Assembly: GCF_947501385.1 (NCBI RefSeq) | Contig: NZ_CANMVP010000001.1 | Location: 310,001 to 374,000, forward strand | Direction: 5' to 3' | Length of the DNA: 64,000 bases | Source: an uncultured Polaribacter sp. | GTDB lineage: Bacteria; Bacteroidota; Bacteroidia; Flavobacteriales; Flavobacteriaceae | In this document: piece by piece, positions 44,189 to 55,987 of the stretch | Position numbering within the stretch: position 1 is the first letter of the stretch | How the letters are laid out: every line of letters begins with the position of its first letter | Program-made: the position numbers and the translations under genes | Notes under the pieces: model-generated | Seen by the model: the letters and a program-made list of their open reading frames with translations, nothing else | What the model was told of the DNA's origin: nothing | Databases searched by the model: none

Positions 44189-47015
44189 ATTTCAATCCTA
44201 AAGTTATTCTTCTTCCATAATACTCTATTTGCATTGTTCGCTCTCTTATTCCTTGGAAGTATCGCAAAGGTTGATTGGTAATATTGTTTACATCCGCATA
44301 AATTGATAGATTCTTATTAATTGTAAACGTAGTATTAAAATCTAAGAAAAATTGTCTGCCATAATAGCGATCTTCAAAACTATTCCCTCCTATTTCATCT
44401 ATGTAAGAATCTGAAAAATTCGCAGAAATTCTTGCACTAAATTTTTTATCTGCATATCCTAACGAACCATTAAACATATTTGGTGTTGTATTTGGTAAAT
44501 CTAAATCGTTTCTTTCTTCTCCATCTTCATTCCGAATTCCGCTCGCATCAGAAGTCAAATATGTATAATTTAAATAAATGCTAATATTTTTCAAGAATCC
44601 TGGTAAAAAATCTAATTTTCTTTGCAATGCTAATTCTATTCCAAATATAGAAGCAGTATCGCCATTTAAAGGTTGGTAAACTTCAAAACCTGTTGTATTT
44701 GGCCCGAATTCACCTGTTGTATTTACCGATTGAAAGGTATACACAAAGTCATTAATTTTTTTATAAAATAAACCTCCAGAAAGCAACCCAACATTATCAA
44801 AATAAGTTTCAGCCATAAAATCGAAATTCATAGAAGTTGTAGGTTCTAAATCTGGGTTTCCAAGGTATATTTCTTCGTCTCCCGTAACAATATCTAAAGT
44901 TGGTGTAATATCTACATAATTAGGTCTTGCTAAAGTATTTGTCCACGCAAATCTAAATACGGTATTTTTTGATATGTCATATTTAAAATGGATTCCTGGC
45001 ATTAGATTAGAATATGAATTTTCTCTAGTAATTGTTCCGTCTAATTCATCTTCGTTTAAAATATTATTTCCTGTTGCTGTTAAGTTTGTTTGCTCAAAAC
45101 GCACACCAACCAAAACACTTAATTTGTCTGATAATTGTTGATTTGTCATCACATAAGCCGCCCAAACATTTTCTTCAACTTTGTAATTTGCTCTTAGAAA
45201 CTCATCTGAGACAGTACTTCCATCTACTAAATTTAAACCTCCTAACCATTTTTCGTCAGCAAAAATACCTTGTTGATATTGGCTTCCCGCTTGATAATCT
45301 GAATCGGAATATACTGTAGTTGGAATGGCGCCCAAATTAGGAGCTATTGGTGCTAAATCATATTCAAAAAAATCATTCTCTCTTACTTTATTTTTAAAAC
45401 GACCTCTTGCTCCAAATTTTATAAAACCATCTCCTTTTCCAAAGAAATCTGAAGGCAATTCAAAATTGATAAACGTGTTAAAATCTTCTTCTTCTGTATA
45501 TTGATTTTCTTCTGTAATTTCACCGAACCCAAAATTTGAAACATCATTAAAATCTGATGCATTTGCGGCGGTAAATAGTGGAAATCTTGGATTCGAAATA
45601 TCGTTATCAATTATATATTCAGATTCAAACTCTGCATATCGTTCATTTAGTCTTTCTTCGGATGCTTTTGCAAAAGAAGTCATCCAGTCGATTTTTAATT
45701 TTCCTGAAACGTGATTTCCTCCAAAGCTATAATTTTGCATTCTTTGGTCTTCCAAACGTCTGTTTTTGTTTCTATTATTATCTATACCTCCTTTAGATTG
45801 TCTTTTTATTGCTACAGGAAACCTCGTTGGCGTATTATTAGTCAATGTAAAATCGCCCATATTAATATCTTCTGCATCTAAAATTTCTTGTTCTAATCGA
45901 AAACGATTTTCACGATCGTCTCTCCAATTGTACATCGTTTTTAAGTACATATTATTATTATCATTAATTTGATAATCGAAATTTGCAGAAAAACTTCTAC
46001 GGATTCTTTGCACTAAATATTTTCTTTGTTCAAATACATCTGTATAAGGGTTTACATCAATTTCAACTTCGTCTGTACCGTCAAAATAACCGAATTCATC
46101 TGTCCACTCTGCCTCAACATTATCAGAACCAAAATCATTGTCGTTTACAGTTGCAGAAATCATCCACCCAAATTTTTTATCTTTTGTTCGATCTCCTACT
46201 AAAAACGAACCGTTTAAGATTCTTTTGTTTGTAATTGTATTTAGACCCGAACCAGCTGTAGTAGACAATCGAAAATTTTGTGGAGCTGTTCTTGTAATTA
46301 AATTTACAGAACCACCCAATGCATCTGCATCCATATCTGGAGTTACTGCTTTATTTACTTGAATAGATTGTATCATGTCAGACGGAATTAAATCCATCTG
46401 AATATTTCTATTATCTCCTTCTGCGGAAGGTATTCTACTTCCGTTTAAAGTCACAGAATTTAATTGAGGTGACAGCCCTCTAATAATAATATTTCTTGCT
46501 TCTCCTTGATCTACTTGCATTGTAATTCCTGGAATTCTTTTTACAGCGTCTCCAATGTTTGCATCTGGAAATTTACCAATTTGATCCATAGAAACCACAT
46601 TGGTAATATTTAAATTATTCTTTTGTGTATTCAACGCTTTAGATTGCCCTCCTAATCTGTAAGATTTAATTTGAATAACACCTAATTCGATACTTCCTGA
46701 TTTTAATTGAAACTCAACATTTACAGTTTCATTTTCTCTAACGACAACTTCTTTCGTTATATCGTTATATCCTAAATAGGTAACTTTAATAGTATGTTTT
46801 CCTACAGGAACAGCTATGATGGTAAACTTTCCGTTAAAATCTGAAATGTCACCTTTATTTAAGGATACTACAGCAATATTTGCTCCTGGAACATAAATTC
46901 CATTCTCGTCGGTAATAAAACCTTTAATGTTTCCTGTTTGTGCTACTGATTTAAAAGAAAAAAACGATAAACATATCGTTAGAAAGAATAGTTGAAAGAT
47001 GTTTTTTTGTTTCAT
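44175..47015 (-). CDS. TonB-dependent receptor linked to phytase
   Basis: This 946-residue outer-membrane receptor has a signal peptide ending SVAQ and a carboxypeptidase-regulatory-like domain (about residues 28-112, GNIKGFITDENGIYVPGANI). The TonB plug (about 130-240) shows FPDANIGDAVKRIPGI and IIIRGLSPQLNSVTLNG, and the barrel ends ITLGLKYDIF. The N-terminal style is that of the TonB-dependent receptors for phosphate and organic compounds rather than SusC: the SusC signature after the plug is missing and no SusD gene is present. It overlaps the phytase gene by 14 bp. The two together most likely serve use of phytate or other phosphate esters. Two inverted repeats upstream (47020-47041 and 47113-47137) suggest regulation, possibly by phosphate. 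Confidence 0.93.
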   Translation of the reverse strand: MKQKNIFQLFFLTICLSFFSFKSVAQTGNIKGFITDENGIYVPGANIAVVSLNKGDISDFNGKFTIIAVPVGKHTIKVTYLGYNDITKEVVVRENETVNVEFQLKSGSIELGVIQIKSYRLGGQSKALNTQKNNLNITNVVSMDQIGKFPDANIGDAVKRIPGITMQVDQGEARNIIIRGLSPQLNSVTLNGSRIPSAEGDNRNIQMDLIPSDMIQSIQVNKAVTPDMDADALGGSVNLITRTAPQNFRLSTTAGSGLNTITNKRILNGSFLVGDRTKDKKFGWMISATVNDNDFGSDNVEAEWTDEFGYFDGTDEVEIDVNPYTDVFEQRKYLVQRIRRSFSANFDYQINDNNNMYLKTMYNWRDDRENRFRLEQEILDAEDINMGDFTLTNNTPTRFPVAIKRQSKGGIDNNRNKNRRLEDQRMQNYSFGGNHVSGKLKIDWMTSFAKASEERLNERYAEFESEYIIDNDISNPRFPLFTAANASDFNDVSNFGFGEITEENQYTEEEDFNTFINFELPSDFFGKGDGFIKFGARGRFKNKVRENDFFEYDLAPIAPNLGAIPTTVYSDSDYQAGSQYQQGIFADEKWLGGLNLVDGSTVSDEFLRANYKVEENVWAAYVMTNQQLSDKLSVLVGVRFEQTNLTATGNNILNEDELDGTITRENSYSNLMPGIHFKYDISKNTVFRFAWTNTLARPNYVDITPTLDIVTGDEEIYLGNPDLEPTTSMNFDFMAETYFDNVGLLSGGLFYKKINDFVYTFQSVNTTGEFGPNTTGFEVYQPLNGDTASIFGIELALQRKLDFLPGFLKNISIYLNYTYLTSDASGIRNEDGEERNDLDLPNTTPNMFNGSLGYADKKFSARISANFSDSYIDEIGGNSFEDRYYGRQFFLDFNTTFTINKNLSIYADVNNITNQPLRYFQGIRERTMQIEYYGRRITLGLKYDIF

Positions 47016-47019
47016 TTTT

Positions 47020-47045
47020 TTTGTGATTTATCCATCACAAAATTA
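47020..47045 (-). promoter_or_regulatory. Promoter element with overlapping inverted repeat before the TonB-receptor gene
   Basis: TAATTTTG (minus strand, 47038-47045) matches TAnnTTTG. The inverted repeat TTTGTGAT/ATCACAAA (47020-47041, 6-nt spacer) overlaps it and the likely start of transcription. A protein bound there would block the promoter. Confidence 0.45.
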
Positions 47046-47112
47046 TGTATATGATTGGTTTTTAATGATTAACTAAATGAAAAGAAAAAGCTAAATTTTA
47101 AACTAAAAAGAG

Positions 47113-47137
47113 TTTGTTTAACTTTTAGTTAAACAAA
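47113..47137. promoter_or_regulatory. Inverted repeat upstream of the phytase/receptor operon
   Basis: TTTGTTTAAC and GTTAAACAAA form 10-bp perfect arms around a 5-bp spacer. It lies about 100 bp upstream of the receptor gene start, where an activator site might be expected. Confidence 0.45.
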
Positions 47138-47235
47138 AATTTACGCTAAATTAAAATGATACAAATTGCGTAAATTAAGTGCTACAAATAGAAAATAATA
47201 AACAAAAGAAATAGATGAAAAAGCTCTTTAAACGA

Positions 47236-47261
47236 AAAGACTGCCTTTTCAGACAGTCTTT
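47236..47261 (-). terminator. Terminator of the DUF3467 gene
   Basis: An 8-bp stem (AAAGACTG/CAGTCTTT) lies just past the stop at 47269, followed on the minus strand by TTCG and then a T/A-rich stretch. Confidence 0.6.
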
Positions 47262-47268
47262 ACTAATT

Positions 47269-47580
47269 TTATGCTTGTCCTGTAGGCCCAAAATTCATGG
47301 GAATTGGAGGTTGTTCATAATCTTTAATCTCACCATTGGCTTGTTCAAATTTTCGAACATTGTCTGCTAGTGCTTTTGATAGCCTTTTAGCATGTTGTGG
47401 TGTTAAAATAATTCTAGATTTTACTTTTGCCTTGGGTACTCCTGGCATAATATTTATAAAATCTACAATAAATTCTGATACTGAATGATTTATAATTGCC
47501 AAATTAGAATAGGTTCCTTCTGCAATTTCTTGGTCTAATTCTATATTTAATTGACCGTCTTTGTTTTGATTTTCTTCCAT
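47269..47580 (-). CDS. DUF3467 family protein
   Basis: This 103-residue cytoplasmic protein of the DUF3467 family is recognised by the central block SNLAIINHSVSEFIVDFI, followed by MPGVPKAKVKSRIILTPQHA and AKRLSKALADN. The fold is small and beta-alpha; no catalytic residues are known. Its place right after rpoC on the same strand is frequent in Flavobacteriia from memory, but here a strong terminator at 47658-47684 and an inverted repeat separate it from rpoC, so it is probably transcribed on its own. Function unknown. Confidence 0.9.
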   Translation of the reverse strand: MEENQNKDGQLNIELDQEIAEGTYSNLAIINHSVSEFIVDFINIMPGVPKAKVKSRIILTPQHAKRLSKALADNVRKFEQANGEIKDYEQPPIPMNFGPTGQA

Positions 47581-47600
47581 TTTAATACACTTTGTCTGGC

Positions 47601-47645
47601 CGAGCGCAGTCGAGACCTAAATTATAAACCTCTCGACTGCGCTCG
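47601..47645. repeat. Inverted-repeat element, 15-bp perfect arms
   Basis: CGAGCGCAGTCGAGA and TCTCGACTGCGCTCG flank a 15-nt loop. The arm sequence is GC-rich compared with its surroundings. Related fragments occur at 32439-32452 and 60716-60729, so it is a dispersed short palindromic repeat. Confidence 0.8.
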
Positions 47646-47657
47646 AGGAGACATAAA

Positions 47658-47684
47658 AAAAGCCTCTAAAATTTAGAGGCTTTT
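47658..47684 (-). terminator. Terminator of the rpoBC operon
   Basis: A 13-bp perfect stem (AAAAGCCTCTAAA with its complement) around one base (a tighter loop in RNA), 10 bp past the rpoC stop, with T-rich flanks on both strands. Confidence 0.85.
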
Positions 47685-47693
47685 CATTTTATA

Positions 47694-50600
47694 TTAGAAA
47701 CTTTGTTCTATTTCATCTTTTGGTCCAACCAAAATTTTATCATAAGCTCTCATTCCTGTTCCTGCTGGAATTTTCTTACCAACAATTACATTTTCTTTTA
47801 AGCCTTCTAAAGTATCTATTTTACCACTTACAGCAGCTTCATTTAATACTTTTGTAGTCTCTTGGAAAGAAGCTGCAGAAATAAACGATTTGGTTTGTAG
47901 TGATGCTCTTGTAATACCTTGTAAAACTTGTTCAGCTGTTGCTGGTTTTGCATCTCTAGCTTCCACTAAATTCTTATCGTTTCTTCTTAGTAAAGAATTT
48001 TCATCTCTTAATTGACGAGCAGATACAATCTGTCCTTCTTTTAAGTTTTCTGAATCTCCTGCATTTTCAACAACTTTCATTCCGTAAATTGCGTCATTGT
48101 CTTTGATAAAGTCAATTTTATGAATTAATTGATTCTCTAAAAATAAAGTATCTCCAGAATCTATAATCTTCACTTTACGCATCATTTGACGTACCACAAC
48201 TTCGAAATGCTTATCATTAATTTTCACACCCTGTAAACGATATACTTCTTGTATTTCATTTACTAAGTATTCTTGAACTGCAGACGGTCCTTTAATTCTT
48301 AAAATATCTGAAGGAGTTGTTGCTCCGTCTGATAATGGCATGCCTGCTTTGATAAAGTCATTTTCTTGAACTAAAATCTGGTTCGAAAGTTTTACTAAAT
48401 ACTTGCTAATGTCTCCAGTCTTAGATTCAACAATAATTTCTCTATTACCACGCTTAATTTTACCAAAAGATACAACACCATCAATTTCTGAAACAACAGA
48501 TGGGTTAGAAGGGTTACGTGCTTCGAATAACTCTGTTACACGCGGTAAACCTCCAGTAATATCTCCTGCTTTACCAGATTTTCTTGGTATTTTAACTAAA
48601 GTATGTCCTTGCTCAACAGCGTCTCCATCACTTACCATTAAGTGTGCTCCAACAGGTAAACTATAAGAACGTAATGCATTACCATCTTTATCTTCAATAA
48701 TTAATGAAGCAATGATTTTTTTGTTCTTAGAATCGGTCATTACTTTCTCTTGGAAACCAGTTTGCTCATCAACTTCAACAGAGTAGTTCATACCTTGTTC
48801 TAAGTTGTCAAACTTCACTTTTCCAGCAAATTCAGAAACAATCACACCGTTAAATGGATCCCATTGTACAATTACATCTCCTTTTTTGATCGATTTTCTT
48901 TCTTTATCAAAAATAACAGAACCGTAAGGTATAATGTTTGTACTCTGCGTAATTCCTGTCTTCTTATCTATAATTTTAATTTCTGCTGTTCTAGAAATAA
49001 CAATGTCAGTATCCTTACCATCATTATCTTTCCCAACTACAGTTCTTAAATCTTCTATCTTAACAGTTCCATCAAACTTAGCTATTAACTTATTGTCTTC
49101 AGAAATGTTCCCTGCAACCCCACCAACGTGGAATGTACGAAGTGTTAACTGTGTACCAGGCTCTCCAATAGATTGTGCTGCAATGACACCCACTGCTTCA
49201 CCAATTTGTACTTTATTAAGAGTCGATAAACTTTGGCCATAACATTTTGCACAAATACCTTTTGAAGATTCACATGTTAATGCAGATCTTACTTGTACTC
49301 CATCAATACCAGAAGCTTGAACCGCTTGTGCTAATTGATGTGTAATTGGTTGATTTGCTGCTATAATTAGTTCGTCTGTTAAAGGATGATAAACATCTTG
49401 TAAACAAACACGTCCTTCAATTCTATCTGCTAAAGATTCTACAATCTCATCATTTTTCTTTAAGGCAGCAACCTCTAACCCTCTTAACGTACCACAATCT
49501 TCTTCATTAATGATCACATCTTGAGAAACATCAACCAATCTACGTGTTAAGTACCCTGCATCTGCCGTTTTTAAAGCGGTATCTGCCAATCCTTTACGCG
49601 CACCGTGTGTAGAGATAAAGTATTCAAGAATAGATAAACCTTCCTTAAAGTTAGAAAGAATAGGATTCTCAATAATTTCACCACCTCCAGCAGTAGACTT
49701 TTTAGGTTTTGCCATCAATCCACGCATACCAGTTAACTGACGAATCTGTTCTTTAGAACCCCTTGCACCAGAATCAAGCATCATATATACTGAGTTGAAA
49801 CCTTGTTGGTCTTCACGTAAATTTTTCATAGATAATTCAGTTAATCTGTTATTGGTAGATCCCCAAACATCAATTACCTGATTGTAACGCTCTTTTTGCG
49901 TTAACATACCCATGTTATAATTTCCTACAATGATGTCCACTTCTTTATTAGCTTTATCAATCATAGATTGTTTTTCAACTGGAATAATAATATCCCCTAA
50001 TGAAAATGATAAACCACCTTGGAAGGCAAATTTATATCCCATGTTTTTTATCTCATCTAAAAATTCACCTGTTGTAGGAATGTCTGTAGCTTTTAAAATA
50101 CCACCAATAATTCCACGTAAGTTCTTTTTAGTCAATACTTCATTAATATAACCAGCCGCAGGAGGTACAACTTCATTAAATAAAACTCTACCAACTGTAG
50201 TTTTTATAATTTTAGTTACTTGCGCTCCGTTCTCGTCAATATCTTGAGTTCTTACTTTAATACCAGCATTTAAGTCTACCATTTCTTCGTTAAAAGCAAT
50301 GGTTACTTCTTCAGGTGAATAGAAAGTTAATCCTTCTCCTTTAATTGGTACTGTTGGAGTAGAAATTCTTTCTTTTGTCATATAGTATAAACCCAATACC
50401 ATATCCTGAGAAGGAACTGTTACTGGTGCACCATTTGCAGGATTTAAGATATTATGAGAAGCCAACATTAATATTTGTGCTTCTAAAATAGCTTCTGGCC
50501 CTAATGGTAAGTGAACCGCCATTTGATCTCCATCAAAATCGGCATTAAATGCAGAACAAGAAAGTGGATGTAATTGAATTGCTTTTCCTTCAATTAATTT

Positions 50601-51968
50601 TGGCTGAAATGCCTGTATACCTAGTCTGTGTAAAGTAGGTGCTCTGTTTAATAAAACAGGGTGTCCTTTAATTACATTTTCTAAAATATCCCAAACAACG
50701 GGTTCTTTTCTATCTATTATTTTCTTAGCAGATTTTACTGTTTTTACAATGCCTCTTTCAATTAATTTTCTAATTACAAAAGGCTTGTACAATTCAGCTG
50801 CCATATCTTTTGGGATACCACATTCTGATAGTTTTAATTCTGGCCCCACAACAATTACAGAACGTGCTGAATAATCTACACGTTTTCCTAATAAATTCTG
50901 ACGGAAACGTCCTTGTTTCCCTTTTAAAGAATCTGATAAAGATTTTAAAGGTCTGTTAGACTCTGTTTTTACTGCAGATGATTTACGTGTGTTGTCAAAC
51001 AATGAATCTACAGATTCTTGTAACATACGTTTTTCATTACGTAAAATAACTTCTGGAGCTTTAATCTCAACTAACCTTTTTAAACGGTTATTTCTGATAA
51101 TTACTCTTCTGTACAAATCATTTAAATCTGAAGTCGCAAAACGACCTCCATCTAAAGGAACTAAAGGACGTAATTCTGGCGGAATTACAGGCACAGCCTT
51201 CATGATCATCCACTCAGGATTGTTCTCTCTGTTCTTTTGAGAATCTCTAAATGCTTCCACAACATTTAAACGCTTTAATGCTTCCGTTTTACGTTGTTTA
51301 GACGTTTCTGTATTTGCTTTGTGTCTTAATTCAAAAGACAATGCTTCTAAATCGATACGTGCTAACAAATCAATTAGACATTCAGCTCCCATTTTAGCGA
51401 TAAACTTATTTGGGTCTGTATCGTCTAAATACTGATTTTCAGCTGGAATTTCATCAACGATATCTAAATATTCTTCTTCCGTTAAGAAATCCATTTTTTG
51501 TAATGGTTCTCCTTCTGGACCTTTAGCAATACCAGGCTGAATTACTACGTATCTTTCGTAGTAAATAATCATATCTAACTTTTTAGATGGTAAACCTAAA
51601 AGGTATCCCATTTTGTTAGGCAATGATCTAAAGTACCAAATATGAGCAACAGGAACTACCAAGTTGATATGTCCTACTCTATCTCTACGTACTTTTTTTT
51701 CCGTTACTTCTACTCCACATCGATCACAAACAATTCCTTTGTAACGAATTCTTTTGTACTTTCCACAAGCACATTCATAATCCTTTACAGGACCAAAAAT
51801 ACGCTCACAAAACAAACCATCTCTTTCTGGTTTATGGGTACGGTAATTTATTGTTTCTGGTTTTAAAACTTCACCTTTAGAAATTTCTAGAATCGCTTCT
51901 GGTGATGATAAACCAATTGAGATTTTGTTAAACTTTTTTACAGTGTACTTCTCTTGTTTTCTTGCCAT
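47694..51968 (-). CDS. rpoC: RNA polymerase subunit beta'
   Basis: This 1424-residue beta' subunit is a typical length for Bacteroidota. The N-terminal zinc site is visible as CACGKYKR with CDRCGVEV, the catalytic magnesium loop as [14 protein letters not shown], the bridge-helix region as [16 protein letters not shown], and the second zinc site as [14 protein letters not shown]. It ends IEQSF. With the beta subunit it forms the catalytic core of transcription. It follows rpoB by 63 bp; a perfect 20-bp palindrome lies in the gap. It is the last gene of the ribosomal protein/RNA polymerase operon before a strong terminator. Confidence 0.99.
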   Translation of the reverse strand: MARKQEKYTVKKFNKISIGLSSPEAILEISKGEVLKPETINYRTHKPERDGLFCERIFGPVKDYECACGKYKRIRYKGIVCDRCGVEVTEKKVRRDRVGHINLVVPVAHIWYFRSLPNKMGYLLGLPSKKLDMIIYYERYVVIQPGIAKGPEGEPLQKMDFLTEEEYLDIVDEIPAENQYLDDTDPNKFIAKMGAECLIDLLARIDLEALSFELRHKANTETSKQRKTEALKRLNVVEAFRDSQKNRENNPEWMIMKAVPVIPPELRPLVPLDGGRFATSDLNDLYRRVIIRNNRLKRLVEIKAPEVILRNEKRMLQESVDSLFDNTRKSSAVKTESNRPLKSLSDSLKGKQGRFRQNLLGKRVDYSARSVIVVGPELKLSECGIPKDMAAELYKPFVIRKLIERGIVKTVKSAKKIIDRKEPVVWDILENVIKGHPVLLNRAPTLHRLGIQAFQPKLIEGKAIQLHPLSCSAFNADFDGDQMAVHLPLGPEAILEAQILMLASHNILNPANGAPVTVPSQDMVLGLYYMTKERISTPTVPIKGEGLTFYSPEEVTIAFNEEMVDLNAGIKVRTQDIDENGAQVTKIIKTTVGRVLFNEVVPPAAGYINEVLTKKNLRGIIGGILKATDIPTTGEFLDEIKNMGYKFAFQGGLSFSLGDIIIPVEKQSMIDKANKEVDIIVGNYNMGMLTQKERYNQVIDVWGSTNNRLTELSMKNLREDQQGFNSVYMMLDSGARGSKEQIRQLTGMRGLMAKPKKSTAGGGEIIENPILSNFKEGLSILEYFISTHGARKGLADTALKTADAGYLTRRLVDVSQDVIINEEDCGTLRGLEVAALKKNDEIVESLADRIEGRVCLQDVYHPLTDELIIAANQPITHQLAQAVQASGIDGVQVRSALTCESSKGICAKCYGQSLSTLNKVQIGEAVGVIAAQSIGEPGTQLTLRTFHVGGVAGNISEDNKLIAKFDGTVKIEDLRTVVGKDNDGKDTDIVISRTAEIKIIDKKTGITQSTNIIPYGSVIFDKERKSIKKGDVIVQWDPFNGVIVSEFAGKVKFDNLEQGMNYSVEVDEQTGFQEKVMTDSKNKKIIASLIIEDKDGNALRSYSLPVGAHLMVSDGDAVEQGHTLVKIPRKSGKAGDITGGLPRVTELFEARNPSNPSVVSEIDGVVSFGKIKRGNREIIVESKTGDISKYLVKLSNQILVQENDFIKAGMPLSDGATTPSDILRIKGPSAVQEYLVNEIQEVYRLQGVKINDKHFEVVVRQMMRKVKIIDSGDTLFLENQLIHKIDFIKDNDAIYGMKVVENAGDSENLKEGQIVSARQLRDENSLLRRNDKNLVEARDAKPATAEQVLQGITRASLQTKSFISAASFQETTKVLNEAAVSGKIDTLEGLKENVIVGKKIPAGTGMRAYDKILVGPKDEIEQSF

Positions 51969-51992
51969 TATATTTCAAGTATTTACTTTACA

Positions 51993-52012
51993 CAAGGGGT
52001 TTAAACCCCTTG
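51993..52012. promoter_or_regulatory. Perfect palindrome between rpoB and rpoC
   Basis: CAAGGGGTTTAAACCCCTTG is fully self-complementary over 20 bp. Outer segments TTTACACA (51987-51994) and TGTGTAAA further out extend the fold. In the transcript it gives a strong hairpin without a T run, so processing or tuning of rpoC is more likely than termination. Confidence 0.65.
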
Positions 52013-52031
52013 CAAAGCCCTGTGTAAATTA

Positions 52032-55000
52032 TTATTCTTCTAATCTAACGTCTAAACCTAAACCTTTCAGTTCATGCATTAATACGTTAAATGATTCTGG
52101 TAAACCTGGTTCTGGCATCGCTTCACCTTTTACAATACTTTCGTATGTTTTAGCTCTACCCATCACATCATCAGATTTTACAGTTAAGATTTCTCTTAAG
52201 ATACTAGAAGCACCATAGGCTTCTAATGCCCAAACTTCCATCTCTCCAAAACGCTGTCCACCAAATTGTGCTTTACCACCTAATGGCTGTTGTGTAATTA
52301 ATGAATATGGTCCTATAGAACGTGCATGCATTTTATCTTCAATCATATGTCCTAACTTAATCATATAAATGATACCAACCGTTGCTGGCTGATCGAAACG
52401 TTTTCCTGTTCCACCATCATATAAATAGGTATGTCCAAATCTTGGTACACCAGCTTCATCTGTAATTCCGTTGATCTGGTCTAAAGATGCTCCATCAAAA
52501 ATTGGTGTTGCATACTTTGTTCCTAATTTCTGACCTGCCCAACCCAAAACAGTTTCATAAATCTGACCAATGTTCATACGAGATGGTACACCTAACGGAT
52601 TTAAAACAATGTCTACTGGAGTTCCGTCTTCTAAGAAAGGCATGTCTTCTGCTCTTACAATACGCGCAACAATACCTTTGTTTCCATGACGACCTGCCAT
52701 TTTATCACCTACTTTTAACTTCCGTTTTTTAGCGATGTAAACTTTAGCTAGTTTTAAAATTCCTGCTGGTAATTCATCACCTACAGAGATTGTGAATTTT
52801 TGACGACGTAAAGAACCTTGTAAATCGTTTACTTTGATTTTATAATTGTGAACTAATTCACCTACCAAATCATTCAACTCTTTATCTGTTGTCCAAGAAC
52901 CTGTTAAATGCACATAGTCATCAACAGAATTTAACATTTTAAGTGTGTACTTTTTACCTTTTGGTAAAACTTCTTCACCTAAATCATTATAAACGCCTTG
53001 AGATGTTTTTCCACTAATTAACGTAAATAACTTCTCAATTAAATCATCTTTTAAACTTTCAAACTTTCCAATAAAAGAAGCTTCTAAAGTAGCCACTGCT
53101 TCTTTATCTCTTAATCTCTTGTTCTTATCTTTTACAGCTCTTCTAAATAATTTTTTATCAATTACTACACCTCTTAATGAAGGTGACGCTTTTAAGGATG
53201 CATCTTTTACATCACCGGCTTTGTCACCAAAAATTGCACGTAATAATTTTTCTTCTGGAGTTGGATCAGATTCTCCTTTTGGTGTAATTTTACCAATTAA
53301 GATATCACCAGGATTTACTTCTGCTCCAATACGAATCATTCCATTTTCATCTAAATCTTTTGTAGCTTCTTCAGAAACGTTAGGAATATCATTCGTTAAC
53401 TCTTCAGTTCCTAATTTGGTATCTCTAACATCTAAAGAATACTCATCAATATGAATAGATGTAAATATATCTTCACGAACTACTTTTTCTGAAATTACAA
53501 TCGCATCCTCAAAGTTATACCCTTTCCAAGGCATAAAGGCTACTTTCATATTTCTTCCTAAGGCTAATTCACCTTTTTGTGTCGCATACCCTTCGCACAG
53601 CACTTGTCCTTCAGAAACTCTATCACCTCTTTCTACAATCGGCTTTAAGTTAATAGACGTTCCTTGATTGGTTTTTCTAAATTTAATTAAGTTGTAAGAA
53701 ACTTCATCAGATTCAAAACTTACTAGTTTTTCTTCGTCAGTTCTATCGTACTTAATGGTAATTTTATTTGCATCTACATATTCTACAACACCAGCTCCTT
53801 CTGCATTTATTAAAATACGAGAATCTTTTGCAACTCTACGTTCTAATCCTGTTCCAACAATTGGAGATTCTGGACGTAGTAATGGCACTGCTTGACGCAT
53901 CATGTTAGATCCCATCAATGCACGGTTGGCATCATCATGTTCTAAGAAAGGAATCAAAGATGCTGAAATTGATGCAATCTGATTTGGAGCAACATCCATA
54001 TATTGCACTTCTTGCGGAGTTACCACAGGAAAATCACCACCTTCTCTAGAAATTATCTTTTCTGCCGTAAAAGTTCCTTTTTCATCAACTGCAACGTTAG
54101 ATTGCGCAAAACGCATACCTTCTTCTTCTTCTGCACTTAAATAAGTTGGTTCTTCATTTGCTACAACACCTTCATTCACTTTTCTATATGGCGTTTCAAT
54201 AAACCCTAAGTTATTCACTTTTGCAAATACTGCTAAAGATGAAATTAAACCAATGTTTGGTCCCTCTGGTGTTTCAATTGGACATAAACGACCGTAGTGT
54301 GTATAATGTACATCACGTACCTCAAAACCTGCTCTTTCTCTTGATAAACCACCTGGTCCAAGTGCAGATAATCTTCGCTTGTGCGTAATTTCTGCTAGTG
54401 GATTGGTTTGATCCATAAACTGAGATAATTGATTCGTTCCGAAGAATGAATTAATTACAGATGATAATGTTTTTGCATTAATTAAATCGATGGGTGTAAA
54501 CACTTCATTGTCACGTACATTCATACGCTCACGAATTGTTCTAGCCATACGCGCTAAACCTACACCAAATTGACCTGCTAATTGCTCACCAACAGTTCTT
54601 ACACGTCTGTTCGATAAATGGTCAATATCATCAACTTCTGCTTTAGAGTTGATCAACTCAATTAGATATTTAATAATGGTAATGATATCTAACTTTGTTA
54701 AAACTTTTTGATCTATTGGTTCATTTAACTGAAGCTTCGTGTTCATTCTAAAACGCCCCACTTCACCTAAATTATAACGTTGTTCAGAAAAGAATAACTT
54801 ATCTATAATTCCTCTTGCAGTCTCCTCATCTGGCGGTTCTGCATTACGTAATTGTCTATAGATATGCTCTACTGCTTCTTTTTCTGAATTTGTAGGATCT
54901 TTTTGTAATGTATTATGAATAATCGCATAATCTGCCATGTCGTTATCTACTTTGTGAAGTAAAATCGTCTTAGCACCTGCTTCTATTATTTCATCTATAT

Positions 55001-55841
55001 GTTCTTTGTCTAAAATAGTATCACGATCGAAAATAATTTCATTTCTCTCAATAGATACAACTTCACCAGTATCTTCATCTACAAAATCTTCATGCCAAGT
55101 TTTTAAAACTCTAGCAGCCAATTTGCGACCTAATACTTTCTTTAATCCAGCTTTAGAAACTTTAATTTCTTCTGCAAGATCAAAAATTTCTAAAATATCT
55201 TTATCTCTTTCAAAACCAATGGCTCTGAATAATGTTGTTACTGGTAATTTTTTCTTTCTATCAATATAAGCATACATTACTTGATTGATATCGGTAGCAA
55301 ATTCTATCCAAGATCCTTTAAAAGGAATTACTCTTGCAGAATATAACTTTGTACCGTTTGCATGGAAAGATTGCCCAAAAAATACACCAGGAGACCTGTG
55401 TAATTGAGAAACTACCACACGCTCTGCACCATTAATTACAAAGGTACCAGAGTTTGTCATATAAGGTATTGTACCAAGATACACATCTTGAACAATTGTT
55501 TCGAAATCTTCATGTTCCGGATCTGTACAATATAATTTTAGACGCGCTTTTAAAGGCACACTGTGTGTAAGACCTCTTTCGATACATTCTTGAATAGAAT
55601 ATCTTGGTGGGTCTACAAAGTAGTCTAAAAATTCTAATACAAATTGATTTCTTGTATCAGTAATTGGAAAGTTATCCATGAAGGTTTTGTACAAACCTTC
55701 TTCACCTCTTTCTTCTGCTTTTGTTTGAAGTTGGAAAAAATCTTGAAAAGATTTTACCTGAATATCCAAAAAGTCTGGATATTCCTTAATCATTTTAGAA
55801 GTAGCGAAGTTGATTCTTTCAGTAGTGTTTTTCGTTGCCAA
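52032..55841 (-). CDS. rpoB: RNA polymerase subunit beta
   Basis: This 1269-residue beta subunit has typical Bacteroidota length. Visible landmarks are the rifampicin pocket ([19 protein letters not shown], then [20 protein letters not shown]), the [12 protein letters not shown] motif near the C-terminus, and [15 protein letters not shown] at the end of the core. Residues of the rifampicin pocket look wild type. It forms the polymerase core with RpoC. The gene starts 146 bp downstream of rplL; two hairpins lie in that gap. No Shine-Dalgarno sequence precedes the ATG. Confidence 0.99.
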   Translation of the reverse strand: MATKNTTERINFATSKMIKEYPDFLDIQVKSFQDFFQLQTKAEERGEEGLYKTFMDNFPITDTRNQFVLEFLDYFVDPPRYSIQECIERGLTHSVPLKARLKLYCTDPEHEDFETIVQDVYLGTIPYMTNSGTFVINGAERVVVSQLHRSPGVFFGQSFHANGTKLYSARVIPFKGSWIEFATDINQVMYAYIDRKKKLPVTTLFRAIGFERDKDILEIFDLAEEIKVSKAGLKKVLGRKLAARVLKTWHEDFVDEDTGEVVSIERNEIIFDRDTILDKEHIDEIIEAGAKTILLHKVDNDMADYAIIHNTLQKDPTNSEKEAVEHIYRQLRNAEPPDEETARGIIDKLFFSEQRYNLGEVGRFRMNTKLQLNEPIDQKVLTKLDIITIIKYLIELINSKAEVDDIDHLSNRRVRTVGEQLAGQFGVGLARMARTIRERMNVRDNEVFTPIDLINAKTLSSVINSFFGTNQLSQFMDQTNPLAEITHKRRLSALGPGGLSRERAGFEVRDVHYTHYGRLCPIETPEGPNIGLISSLAVFAKVNNLGFIETPYRKVNEGVVANEEPTYLSAEEEEGMRFAQSNVAVDEKGTFTAEKIISREGGDFPVVTPQEVQYMDVAPNQIASISASLIPFLEHDDANRALMGSNMMRQAVPLLRPESPIVGTGLERRVAKDSRILINAEGAGVVEYVDANKITIKYDRTDEEKLVSFESDEVSYNLIKFRKTNQGTSINLKPIVERGDRVSEGQVLCEGYATQKGELALGRNMKVAFMPWKGYNFEDAIVISEKVVREDIFTSIHIDEYSLDVRDTKLGTEELTNDIPNVSEEATKDLDENGMIRIGAEVNPGDILIGKITPKGESDPTPEEKLLRAIFGDKAGDVKDASLKASPSLRGVVIDKKLFRRAVKDKNKRLRDKEAVATLEASFIGKFESLKDDLIEKLFTLISGKTSQGVYNDLGEEVLPKGKKYTLKMLNSVDDYVHLTGSWTTDKELNDLVGELVHNYKIKVNDLQGSLRRQKFTISVGDELPAGILKLAKVYIAKKRKLKVGDKMAGRHGNKGIVARIVRAEDMPFLEDGTPVDIVLNPLGVPSRMNIGQIYETVLGWAGQKLGTKYATPIFDGASLDQINGITDEAGVPRFGHTYLYDGGTGKRFDQPATVGIIYMIKLGHMIEDKMHARSIGPYSLITQQPLGGKAQFGGQRFGEMEVWALEAYGASSILREILTVKSDDVMGRAKTYESIVKGEAMPEPGLPESFNVLMHELKGLGLDVRLEE

Positions 55842-55902
55842 AAGAGAATATTTTTTTGATTAAAATCTTAATTAAAATAAAGAACGAATATATACACAAA
55901 AT

Positions 55903-55941
55903 GGTTTAGGACTAAAAACGAATGTTCTTAGTGCCTAAACC
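55903..55941 (-). promoter_or_regulatory. Hairpin in the rplL-rpoB gap
   Basis: GGTTTAGG and CCTAAACC (8 bp) with an inner TTAG/CTAA pair form a stable stem-loop on the transcript. A second, weaker stem (CCCG...CGGG) lies at about 55953-55978. Such structures in this gap are known in other bacteria as attenuator or processing sites. Confidence 0.5.
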
Positions 55942-55987
55942 TAAATTTGTTTTCCCGTTTTGATGATTCAAACTCGGGAGTAAAAGC

